From positions 3,844,001 through 3,908,000 of the forward strand of contig JAQQWL010000005.1 in NCBI GenBank assembly GCA_038363925.1: a stretch of DNA of 64,000 nucleotides, written 5' to 3'. The stretch comes from Apiospora phragmitis. Taxonomy: Eukaryota > Ascomycota > Sordariomycetes > Amphisphaeriales > Apiosporaceae. The notes below the pieces were generated by a model. It did no database searches, was not told where the DNA came from, and saw nothing but the letters and a program-made list of their open reading frames with translations. Below, one piece after another: positions 13,396 through 24,640 of the stretch. The position numbers were made by a program, and so were the translations under genes. How positions within the stretch are numbered: the first letter of the stretch is position 1; the number at the start of each line of letters is the position of its first letter.

Positions 13396-15560
13396 GTTTA
13401 TTAATAGCCTTACCCGATAAACGTTAACTAAACGAATTAAAGAATTTAATTAAAAGAGCGCTAATTATTAATATTATTATATTAAGCTTAAAAAAAAACG
13501 TAACGAGCTCTTAATTAAGAACACCTTAGGATAAACACTAAATATCGACGAGCTACGCAAGGAAGTACGCCTCCTCTATACCGCCGCTAATATTATCCAA
13601 ACCCTTATTATTTTTAAGGGAGGTATGAAGATTAATATTTTAATAGCTTTCGACGGAATAAATAAAAACCTCCGAAAATTCCTTATCTAAGTTAAAGCCT
13701 ATTAACGGTTTTATAAAAAAAATATTCTAAAATACTATTTAACGAGTTATTTACGCCGCCTCGTTTTTTAAAAATAAAATACTCGCCTAGTTTAAACCTT
13801 ACTTAAACGAACTAATAAAGAACGACTAATAAGTTAAGCTATACCGCGTAAAGGTATAACGAGTTTTCGAAAACTATAATAATTTTAAATAAGCTTTTAA
13901 ATCACTTTTCTAAAACTCCGACGAGAAGTAACAAATAGAAAAAGAATTAGAGACTTTTAAATAGAAAGGATTAATCGCTTCCTACACCGCCGAATTCCGA
14001 CGTATTATAACTCGACTAAACTATACTAAAGTTATAAAGATTATAATATACTATTAAGAATTAAAAGAAAATATTAAGAACGAACTTAGCCGGCTTAATA
14101 CCCCTAATAATTTCCTTTTATATATAGAGCTTATTATTAAAATCGATACCCGCATATACGAACGCCGCCGTAAAAAGTAGGGCGGATAATAACGTTAAAC
14201 TAGTTAAGTCTAAACTAATATAAAACGACCACAGTACTATAATAACATACCGTTAAAGAATAGTATAACGTATAGCTATTATAGTAGGCCTATAAATCTC
14301 GACGCTACTAGATATAATAAGTATAATAAAAAGTAGAGCGTTACTTATTATAATTATTAAAAACAAGGACATTTTGCTTAAAACTATCGATCCCTAAAGA
14401 AGGACTTTCGTAAAATCCTAAACGAATAATAAATTAATACTATTAATAATTAACTAACCCCTATACCTATTAAAAAAAGTAGCGCTAATAATACGTTAAA
14501 TATGCCCCACGGTAGCCTGTCCTAGATAGCCTATTATAATAATAATTATTACGACCACTTAGTAAATAAAGAAAAGACGAGATAGTTCTTTAAAACCTTT
14601 AGACGGTAAGGTACTATACGTACCCTCGTAATAATATAATAATAACCCCTCTATAATAAAAAAAGTAACGAGGATAATAGCGAAAATAAAAGCCTAAAGA
14701 ACTACTTAATCCGTAACGAGCGTTAACTAGATAACCTTAAACGGCTTATTAAACTACCTACGCTAGAATTCGCCGAAGAAATAGCGAAACCTTAAAACCT
14801 AGATATCGACGGATAACTAGTAATCCTAAGAGTTATACTTCTTAAATTATAAAAACTACGGTAAGTATTTATTATATATAGACTCGAATAAAAAATAAAA
14901 AGAAACTACGCTATTAATAACGATCCCAGAATTTCGCTAACACACAACGATCACTTCTTACTCGCTTAGATCGGCTATATCCACAATAGTTATACCGAGC
15001 ACTTAATAGAGAAGCTCGAAGAGGGATGGTTCTTTAGAAAGATTAGCAAGTGTTACAGTGCGTGTGGACTAACCACTGCGCCACAAAGCAAAAGCTTCGG
15101 AAATGACTAGACAAGTCATTTCTGTCCAATTCTATACTATAAGCGTTACCCCGCACGGGAGACAACCGTCGGCTGTAATACAAGCACCTAATCAAGTAAC
15201 CATACCTCGACCACCTTATCGGGAAGGTCAAAACGATTATACCTGATCCCCGACAAGCTTACCTACTAATAGAAAAGACCCCCCAATAGTCCCGAGAATA
15301 TCACCTAAAAGGGCAGGACTAGAGGGACTGCACCAACGACAAGTACTTATAGTACGCATAGGAGAAGTCACGAGCCTACCGAGCGTTCAGGGTAGACGCA
15401 CAGCGCTCCCAAGATACCTAGAACTCCTAGGTCAGAGGACCTGCCATGACAACAGGATCCCAAACACCGCCACCACCATACGAACACGAAACGCCGTACG
15501 CACAGATCCGTCGCCACCAACGAATAGCCAATAAACAAAACCTACTATAACGGTTGGGAA
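13396..15560 (+). pseudogene. gag of gypsy copy B
   Basis: Retroelement capsid precursor, broken by RIP stops. The frame shows the conserved 'FDGINKNLRKFLI' (near 13,655-13,695) typical of fungal gypsy gag. The capsid core runs to about 14,200, and a CCHC knuckle follows near 14,345-14,390 whose end 'KQGHFA' is intact while the cysteines read Tyr (TGC to TAC). The C-terminal part (14,900-15,560) is unusually GC-normal and readable. The 5' end is missing: the sequence starts inside the leader at the junction with P, with no 5' LTR. A matching full-length gag is in copy D. Confidence 0.75.
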
Positions 15561-15639
15561 AACGACTCCCGCCGGTTATAAAAGGATAATACCCGACGGG
15601 ACACGATAAATCCCTATATTTAATAACGGATAACTAAGA

Positions 15640-18600
15640 TATTTATAATTATATTATTTTAATAATTAAAATAAAAAGAGTTACTATCCGAGCGCTATTA
15701 AATAACGGAGCGTAAAGTAATTATATTTCACTATAAATCATTAACAGCCTAGCCTTAGAATAATAGGAAAAAGACGCCCCATACCGACTTAAAACCGTTA
15801 ATAAAATATTTATAATATATAACGATAAGAACGTATAAAAGAAAGTCGCGAACTTTTTAACTAATATCGGAAGATGTTATAAACGAATCACGTATAATAT
15901 CACGGACGTCGTAAGATACGATATAATTTTAAGGATACCTTAATTATAAGTAAACAATCTTAAAATTAACTAGAGAATAGGCTAACTTTAATAAAATATA
16001 CTAAGAAGAGGTTTAGTTAATAGGCAGCGGTCTAAGAAGCGACCCCTTAATAAACCTAAAGTCCTTAAAGTATACATTATTACTAAGGAGCTTAAACTAA
16101 AGGTTATAATAATTATACTAAAAAAGTACCGGCAGTTTAAAGCCCTCTTTAATAAAATACTAAAAAATAGGCTACCGCCTTATATATAGTGAGATCATAA
16201 GATACCGCTAAAAGAAGGACAAAAACCCCCCTTCATGCCGATCTATAAATTAAATCAGGAACACGAAGAAGCCCTAAAAGAGTACATTATAAAAAACCTC
16301 GAAAAAGGAGTTATACGACTATCCACGTCGCCAGCAGGGTTCCCTATACTTTTCGTTCTTAAAAAAAGCAAGGATAAGAAACCTAAGTAGCGTATATATA
16401 TCGACTATCGAAAACTTAACGAAATCACTATTAAAAACCGGTACCCCCTACCCTTAATTAGCGATTTACAGGATAAGCTGCTACACGTTAAGATCTTTAC
16501 AATACTTAACCTCCCTAACGAGTATAACTTAATCCGAGTTAAAAAAGGAGAGAAATAAAAAACCGCATTTCGAACTAAATACGAGTATTTTAAATATTAA
16601 ACCATGCCGTTCGGCTTAACTAACGCGCTAACTAATTTTTAAATAATAATTAACCACGTTTTATAAGCATACCTTAATAAGTTTATTGTAATATACCTCG
16701 ACGATATCTTAATTTATTCCAAAAATAATAAATAATACCGAGAATATATAAAGTTAGTGCTCCGGAAACTATAAGACGCTAACCTACTAGTTAATTTAAA
16801 AAAAAAGCGAGTTCCATTAACGATCCGTTATATTTATAAGATACGTGATATCCCTTGAAGAAATCCGGATAAAACCTTTTAAAATTTTAGCAGTTAAAGA
16901 GTGGCCCACGCCTATAAACGCTATAGAAATCAGATCCTTTTTAAAATTAACTAATTATTACTAGATATTTATCCCCGGATTTAACAAGTTAATAACACTT
17001 TTAATAAACTTAATAAAGAAGGACGAGTTATTTTAATAAATAAAAAGGAGGACTAAACCTTTTACGATATTAAAAAACGAATTCTTAATAAACTAATACT
17101 TCGCGTAATAAACCCTTTTAAATTATTTAAAATCGAAACCGACGCATTGAACTATACGGTCGGAAGGTAATTAAGCTAATAAAATAATAATAATAAATCG
17201 CACCCCGTCGCATTCTTTTTTAAAAAGCTGAATAAATTAAAACTTAATTACTAAATCTATAATAAAGAATTAATAACTATTATTAAAATATATAAAAAAT
17301 AGAGATATTATTTTAATAGAATAATAAAACTAATAAAGGTCTATATTAACTATAAGAACTTTATAATATTTATTACTACTAAAGAACTAAATAATAAATA
17401 TGATAGTTTAAATTCTTATTAAAATTTAACCTTACCATTATCTATTATAAAAATAATAAGAATAGTCGCGCTAATATATTAAGCCGACAACCGGACCACC
17501 AGGAGGAAGTCCCGCCTAAAACGCGGACTATCTTAACTTATAACTAGAACGGTAACCTTACGCCGTCACGAGAACTAAATATTACGAGTTCTATATAATA
17601 TAATAACGACTAGGTTTCTAAATTCTAATAACTAGATTAGACCCCGGATCTTACTAACTATACTAGAGATCACCTCGAGAAACGGGATAACCTCATCTTT
17701 TATTAAAGCAAGATCTATATTTTTAAATAATACCGTAAAAGTTTTATTAAAAAAATTCACGAACATCCTACGCATAGATACTAAGGAGTATTTAAGACCT
17801 AAAAACGAATCACTAAGCAGTTTAATTATAAAAACCTCAAGTCGGCCGTAACTAAAGTAATTAACGAATACGACCTCTATAACAAGGCTAAGGCTAATAG
17901 ATACTAGCTATACGAAGAATTATAACTAATCCCGCTACTAGATAAAGCGTAGAAAATAATCGTACTTAATTTTATAGTTAAACTATCCCCGTTAAAGGAA
18001 CCCTTAATTAAAATTAATTATAATAATACCTTAATAATTACGGATAAACTTATAAAGTATACCTACTTTTTACTATATAAAGAATTTAACGATACTAATA
18101 ACTTAGCCTATATAATCCTACGAGTAATTATTAACTAATACGGGCTATTTAAAACGATCATCTCTAACCGAGATAAGCTATTTACCGCTAAGTTCTAAAA
18201 ATCGCTAATAGTATAACTCGGCGTAAAACATAAATTATCCACGGCCTACTATCCTTAAATAAATAAATAAACTAAGCGAATAAACTAAATATTAAAATAA
18301 TACCTACGCTATTACGTTAACTATAAATAAAATAACTAGGTATAATTATTACTTATAATATAGTTCGCTTATAATAATATAAATAACGAAGCTATATATA
18401 TATTACTATTTTAAGCAAATTACGAGTATAACTTAGAAATTATTAAAATACTTTTAAAAAGAGAGTTAATACTTACCGCGATTATATAAATTAAAAAATT
18501 AAAAGAACTTTAGATAATATTATAATAAGACCTCGCCTTTTTTTAATAATAAATAAAATAATACGCCGATTAAACTAGGTTAAAAAAACTAACCTTAAAA

Positions 18601-19035
18601 AAGGAGGAAAAGTTTACCTCCTACGGCGGAATATTAAAATTAAGCGACTAAGCGAAAAACTAGACTTTAAAAAGATCGGACCATTTAAAATCGCAGAAGT
18701 TATTTCGAAAACTAACTATCGATTATTATTACTTAAAATAATACGGATACACCCCACTTTTTATATCTTATTACTCGAACCAGCCCCCGAAAACGTAAAA
18801 ACCGAAACACAGCTAGAAATTAAAACAGATTAGTACGAGTACGAAATCGAGACGATCCTCGATAAAAAGCGAATTAAGAACAGGTGGAAATACCTTATTA
18901 AATAGAAAGGTTACCTAATAAAAAACAATACTTAGAAATCTAAGGAATACTTAGAGAATGCCGCTGAGGCTTTCTAAGCGTTTAAGGCACGACCGCAGAC
19001 GGATCGGGAAAATCCGGAAAGAAAGAAAAATCTGT
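15640..19035 (+). pseudogene. pol of gypsy copy B (protease, RT, RNase H, integrase, chromodomain)
   Basis: This is the most legible pol in the window. The protease motif DSGA reads NNGA near 15,695. The RT runs about 16,190-16,830, with 'GVIRLSTSPAGFP', 'MPFGLTNA' and an intact YLDD (16,694-16,705). RNase H starts with 'ETDALNYTVG' near 17,130. The integrase (17,700-18,400) contains 'LGVKHKLSTAYYP' near 18,210. After the GPY/F region, the chromodomain (about 18,830-18,980) contains 'EVETILDKKRIK'-like and 'KWKGY'-like segments and places the element among chromoviruses. The frame stops at 19,033-19,035. Nearly all premature stops sit where Gln or Trp is expected, as RIP predicts. Inactive. 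Confidence 0.85.
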
Positions 19036-19041
19036 AACGTT

Positions 19042-19545
19042 TTAGTCGACCACGCTAAAACCCCCACGCGACCGCACGGCCATAACAGCCTCTAACTCCT
19101 GGCGCTCTTGCTCCTCTAACTCGTCTAAGGAGCGAAGCCCACGCTGTACCAGCTTGACACCCTAGGAACGAGCCATCTCCTTTTGCTTACGTAGACGAAT
19201 TAAGCGGGCAATGGCCTCGTTCATTTCCTCCTAATACCGCTTTTGGAGCTTAAGAAACCGCTCCTCGGCCAGAACCTCTTTACGACCAAGGCGACGGTGC
19301 TCTTCTTAGATCCGCTTAAGGGAATAGAGAAGGACGCCCAACCCATCGCAGGCCGAAGCCGAACGAGTACACTCCTGACACTTCCCGACGCCTTCTATCA
19401 TGATGCACTTCCACCTCTTAGAAACGTAACGAGAACACGGCATAACTTCAAAACCAAACTCGTCAAAAGACGAAACAAGATGATGGCGACGAGCCGTGGA
19501 AGCTTTCGGCAAAGAACGGCGTTTTTCAACACGACTAAATACCAT
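19042..19545 (-). pseudogene. Antisense Cys/coiled-coil ORF in the 3' region of gypsy copy B
   Basis: A reading frame opposite to pol, from an ATG at 19,543-19,545 to about 19,042, abutting the pol stop. It is interrupted by three stops (TAA or TAG at likely Gln or Arg positions). The N-terminal part has a short cysteine motif 'KCQECTRSASACDG' followed by 'LKRI'. The rest is a long charged coiled coil with 'RLIRLRKQKE' and 'RGLRSLDELEEQERQ', ending 'GGFSVVD'. I recall similar antisense proteins at the 3' end of fungal gypsy elements, usually annotated as hypothetical proteins; the function is unknown. The same frame is detectable in copies C and D and in the 1,455 fragment, so it belongs to the element rather than to a nested host gene. 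Confidence 0.65.
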
Positions 19546-19668
19546 AATGAGCACACAATACAAGAAAGTAAAGGAAAGAAGGAAACTTACCAAACCCGAC
19601 ACGACGGCACGCACTGAATACTTATGATGACTGCTTTGGGGACAAAGTAAACAGGGGAGAAGGGATAG

Positions 19669-20243
19669 TGTTACGAACGGGCCTAACTTATGCGGCCAGC
19701 CCCACTAACTACGATAACTAACACCACGATGACCGAAAATAATATAGCTACCCCAGACCAGCACCTAAAGGATAGTACGGGATGGACAGCCAGGAATGGA
19801 CAGCCACGACGAAATAATACTCGGTCACGTAAAGATACCAGATAAGGACGCAGTTTAATAGAGCCCTAGTAAGCTATTTAATAATACTTAGCTAAGTAAT
19901 ATTAATTACGATTAAGTAGCCGCGAAATAATACTTATATTAATAAAAAAAGGATTAAATATATAACGATAAACGTTCTTTATATATTTTATATAAATACT
20001 CTCTATTTTAATAATTAATTTAAATATTAATTTAACTTATTAATAAAATAAATAGCCTTAACGACTTTATTATAAATACCCCTAAGCCTACGCACATTAT
20101 TTACTTTATTTTTACGGCTATTACGTATTATATTAATAAAGACGGACTTTTATTACACGTTTAGATACTCTCTCGTATTATTAAACATAAACCCCAGTAC
20201 GTCTTACTAGGTTTCTTTTAAAACCTAGATAACGTTCATTATA
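19669..20243 (+). repeat. 3' LTR of gypsy copy B
   Basis: 575 bp. It follows a purine tract (ggggagaagggatag) and keeps the canonical start TGTTA. The end reads 'gttcattata', a degraded CA. U3 (19,669-19,860) is nearly free of RIP and contains a direct repeat of 'atggacagcc' (two copies near 19,782-19,805). The R/U5 part is AT-rich and matches other LTRs ('ctttatatattttatataaa', 19,978-19,997). No 5' partner exists. Confidence 0.75.
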
Positions 20244-20890
20244 GAGGAGTATTAATATAAAGCGTCCCTTAACGAAGGTTCCGTCTACGGCTACAAGCCT
20301 TCTATAGTAGCGGAAGCTCGCTTTACTTTAAAGAGGGTAAATAAAGATCCGCTCGAAACGCTAATAACGGTCTTATAATAACTCTACGTATATAGTTAAT
20401 ACGATAGCCTTAAGAAGCATTTTATAAGCTAGGAATAATTAGAAGCTAAAGCGATACTTACCGATATCTCTATTAAAGAGATAAAGGCGATATTCCTATA
20501 CTCTTTTATAATCGATATCTTTAATAAATTAAATACGGAGGAAGTCGAGGATCTATTGTGGTGTGGATTATTAAGTAACGGTAAGGTAGGCAGGCACGGT
20601 TTAATTAAGCCACTCCTTATAAGAGGCTGCCAAGTACTTTTATCGAGGGCTGTGAAGACAGCTATGATTAGTTTTATTAATATGTAAGTTTTAAAGATCT
20701 TCCTCGGCGTCCTAAGACGCTCTACAGCGCTATGGACAGCCCTCTATAGCGAAGAGGCAAGCCTATACTACGCGGGTCGCGTCTCGGCGGTCGACTCTAT
20801 AGCTGAACTTTTCTTTAATAGCTTATTTATCGAGAGTAAAGGTTATAGCGTTAAGGTCGAGAAACTCGGAGCTATCGACTAGGACTTAAA
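20244..20890 (+). pseudogene. Unrecognised broken reading frame
   Basis: One plus-strand frame can be read from the LTR border to about 20,890 with roughly ten stops, nearly all TAA or TAG and so compatible with RIP of Gln or Trp codons. A long clean piece (about 20,530-20,690) reads 'EEVEDLLWCGLLSNGK' and continues with mixed hydrophobic and basic residues. A second piece (20,693-20,890) includes 'ALYSEEASLYYAGRVSAVDS'. Base composition is closer to host genes than to the transposons around it. I do not recognise the family. It could be a host gene or part of another element into which copy B inserted. Confidence 0.4.
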
Positions 20891-21072
20891 GTAACGGTAA
20901 CGAGGTCATCGTAAATAGCAAGTGGCACTAATCTCTTAGTCTAAACTGCCTACGAACAAGTCACCTACTTCTTTAACGAGAGGGGTGGTGGCCAAAGCGT
21001 TAAAACCGGCAGAAAAAACGACAGGGTAAATAAATCTTTACAGGGGTGGTGCAGGGTATTTAAATCCTTTGC
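20891..21072. other. Moderately GC-normal spacer
   Basis: Sequence between the unrecognised frame and a P fragment. It contains a near-direct repeat of 'ggggtggt' (about 20,984 and 21,043). No gene is visible. Confidence 0.4.
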
Positions 21073-22328
21073 TCTTATTTTAAACGAAAATATATAAAGT
21101 TTTAATAAAACTAGCTTTATAATAAGTATAATCGAGCTAATATTAATCGCATTAAGCGTTAATTAATATAAAAAAGCGAAGTTAATTTAGCTTAGTAATC
21201 GAGAATAGTTAACTGCTATAAAATAGATAAATTTAAAAAATGAGTATATTTCGCCGTTTTTAATCGTTTAAAAATAATATTACTTTATAAGCTAGTCTAG
21301 CGAATGTAACCTACCGAGTAATTAAGTAATTAAATTAGCTTATAATAATTAAAGTAATAATAAAACGAGCTTAATCTAAATTCGATATTTTAATAAATAT
21401 ATTAAAGCGCGGACGAAAAGCTTTTATTAGCTTTTAATCTCAAACCGTTATAAAAGCTATATTTCGGCCGAATTTAAAGAATATTATAAAAATAACGGCA
21501 TTATTACGCTTAATATACTTCTTTATTCTTTTACTTAATTCAGCCTTTAAATATAGCATTTTATTCGCTATTAAGGTATATTTATTTTATAAAAAACTAC
21601 GTTATTTATTAAAATGTTAATAAATTATATTACGAACTTAAAATTCTTTATTATTTTTAAAGCCGCGTATTTTATTATTTTTATATAAAAAAATATTAAA
21701 TTTAAACTTAACAAATCTAGTCTAGTATATTACTTTTTAAACTAGGTAATTAATAAATTAAATATATGTTCTTAAACACTTATACTTAATTTATTATATT
21801 TAAAGAGAACTAGTACTTATAACCTTTAAACGTCGTTTAATTTTTAATAAATAATTAAATACTTTATTTTTCTAAAGAATATAGTCTTTATATATAAAAA
21901 AGCTTTCTAATACTAATTTTAAATATTATAAATTAAATAAAGAACGGTATAAGCGCGATAACGTATTTAATAACTTTTATACGTATGAAAATTTATATTT
22001 TATAAACTATTAATTTAGTTTTTTTTAAACGCTAGAAAGTTAAAAAATCGCGGGTCTAGTCTAAAAGAGCCGTTACTATTTAAGAATTTTAAAAGCTATA
22101 AGATAAAAAGGTAAAAAAGAAGCGTTTAACGACCGGCGAAAGCTAGAAATCGTTATAATATTTACGGCGAAATAGTTTATAATACGCGAATATATAAAAA
22201 AGATATAAAATCTAGTAATAAATTAAATAGCGAGTGATTTTAATTAATTTAAAGCGTTATAATTAAATTAAATTATAAAAAAATATTAAGCGTTTTAATT
22301 ATACGGCCCACTTAATAATAAACTACGT
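21073..22328 (+). mobile_element. pogo/Fot1-like transposon P, 3' two-thirds
   Basis: The plus strand reads the P transposase from just before the first catalytic acid onward. It includes 'ARTKSFY' and 'IITLNILL' (after the second acid, near 21,510), 'LINYITNLKF' near 21,630, and the C-terminal region rich in basic residues. The right TIR end 'aataataaactacgt' lies at 22,328, followed by TA. The 5' third is absent. Transposase of the DDE superfamily, inactivated by stops. Confidence 0.75.
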
Positions 22329-22330
22329 TA

Positions 22331-24640
22331 CCTTTTTTAAAACGTTTAGTTTAAATTATAAAGAGTATAATAATTTCTTATTTAAATCTTTAAATATTTT
22401 AATCGCGTTAAAACAATATTTATTATTATATATAAATATTATATAATAATTAATAAATGTTTATAAAATATAAAGCTGACGTTATTATTTTAATTAATAT
22501 AATAAAGTAGTTTATCTCTAAACTTAAGAAGAATATTAAACTTATATAAATTAATATTAATATTTTTATAGAACGTACTATTTTAATTTCTTTAATAAGT
22601 AATTAATAATAAAAGTCTTTATAAAAATTTTTAATAAATTATTATTTTATTTAAAGAGCTATATAATCTTTAAAGTAAAGGTAATAAATAAATAGTTTAA
22701 TATAAAGTTGAATAATATTAATAGTAACCGGTTTATTTTTTTATTCGTTATTATAATTAGCGCGTAGTTAATTTAAAACAATCAAAATAAAATTTAGGTT
22801 TTTAAATAAATAATAAGCTTTTATATTATTTTATAAAAATAAGTAAAATCGTTTAGTAATCGCTTATATACTTTATTAATACTTTAAATATTAAGATTAG
22901 TTTATTTAATAAACCTTTTTATAATAAAATCTTTAATTAAAACTATTAATAATTTAATATTTAAATAAATAATTATATAATTTTTATATATAGCGAATAT
23001 TAAATATATTACCTTTTATTTTAATGGTTTATATTTTATTTTAATATTAAATTAATAACGACTTTAAAAAATAATAAAAAAGATTTAAAAAAAACTAGAG
23101 CTCTTTTTATTTATTTATAACTAAGCTTAAAATAAAAGAATATAGCTTTAAATCCGCGTTTTAAATACTTATTAATTTAAAGGAAATAAGTAAAGTTAAG
23201 ATTATAATAATATCTTATATAATTACGAAAAAGTTTAATTTCTTTTATATTAGTTTATAATATATTAATATTATATAAACTATATATTTATTAAAGTTAT
23301 TATTAATTCCTTTTTTAACTTTATATCTTTTAATAAATAATAGCGTTTTATATATTTATAACAGCTAAATAATCTATACGTTATATAAAATTAAATAGCG
23401 AAAGAAATCGTTTACTTTAAAGTATTATTTTAATAAATAAAGTTATTTTAAGGTATTATTTTTATAAATAAAGTTATTTAAAAAGGGATGATTAAAGAAA
23501 TATAATAAAATAATCGTTAATAAAAACTATTTTTAAACCGTTAATAAAGAATTTAAAAACCTTGATTAAAAAGTATTTTAAAAAGAATTTTTTTAATAAA
23601 ATAACGATATTAATTTTAATAGATAGAAAACTAAATTATATTAGAATAAACTAGGTGATTTTTAATTATATTAAAATATTATTATATAATTAATAAAAGC
23701 TTTATAAAGTATTATAAAAACCTTTAAAAGCTAGTTTATTTTATAAATCGTTATATATATATTAAAGTGTTTTAAAAGTTATTATTATTATAATTAGCTT
23801 TTAAAAACTTTTAATACTTATTATAATAAATAAATAACGGTATTTAAAATAAATAAAAAGAGTAATAAAAGAATTTTAACTATAAAATTAATAGCTTATT
23901 ATAATAAAAACGAGTAATTATTAAGAATTATAACTTTATTAAAAGCTTTTAAATTAATAAATACGCGGCTTTTATTCTTTATTATAAAGTTATTATTAAA
24001 TAATAAATAACGAATATATATAAAGAATAAGCTTATTAATTTATTTTAATAATTTATTTTATATAATTTATTATAAATTTAATTAAAAACCGCTATATAT
24101 TTATTATTAAACAAGTAAGATTATATATAAAAATTTAATTTAATTATCTTTTTATAATATAGAATTCTTATTTATTAATGTTTAAAGATATTAACTAGGC
24201 TTTTATTAAGTTATATTTCGAGATAATTATTAATAATTCTTTTAATTTATTTCTTAAACCTATAGATTTTATATAAATATAAACGCTTAAAAGGGTTACT
24301 TTTTTTTAAAAATAATATAGGTCTCCTAATTTTAAAATAGAGTGACCTTTTATATAAGTCGTAAAGTACCTTTAAATCTTTAAACGAAATACTCTTAAAT
24401 TTTTATTTTATAAGTATAAAACTAAACTTATTAATATATTTTAAAAAGTAACCTAGTTTAGCTTATTTTAATGTATTAATTATAAATATAATAAGTAATT
24501 GCTTATAAATATTAAAGGTTAATAAGTGAAAGCTTTTTTATAATTAAGTTTATATTAAATTTTAAATTAATAATTAAAGTAGTTTTAAAAAGCTTAAATT
24601 AAAATATTAATATTATAATAAAAGTTTCTTTTATTTTTTT
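22331..24640. other. AT-rich desert of 2.3 kb, no recognised feature
   Basis: Extremely AT-rich, CpA-poor sequence between a P fragment and the LTR of copy C. One local direct repeat of the type 'aataaagttatttaaaa/aataaagttatttt' is at about 23,430-23,490. No TIR, LTR end or protein motif could be read on either strand. It is probably an old repeat mutated past recognition. Confidence 0.55.

Noticed and set aside
15020..15095. Minus-strand stretch resembling a tRNA A box (TGGCGCAGTGGTTAG)
   Set aside because: No B box at the right distance and no foldable stems; the plus strand is part of the gag C-terminal frame.
19243..19617. Plus-strand 124-codon open frame
   Set aside because: It overlaps the antisense frame on the other strand that is conserved in other copies; the plus frame has no counterpart in copy D and no motif.
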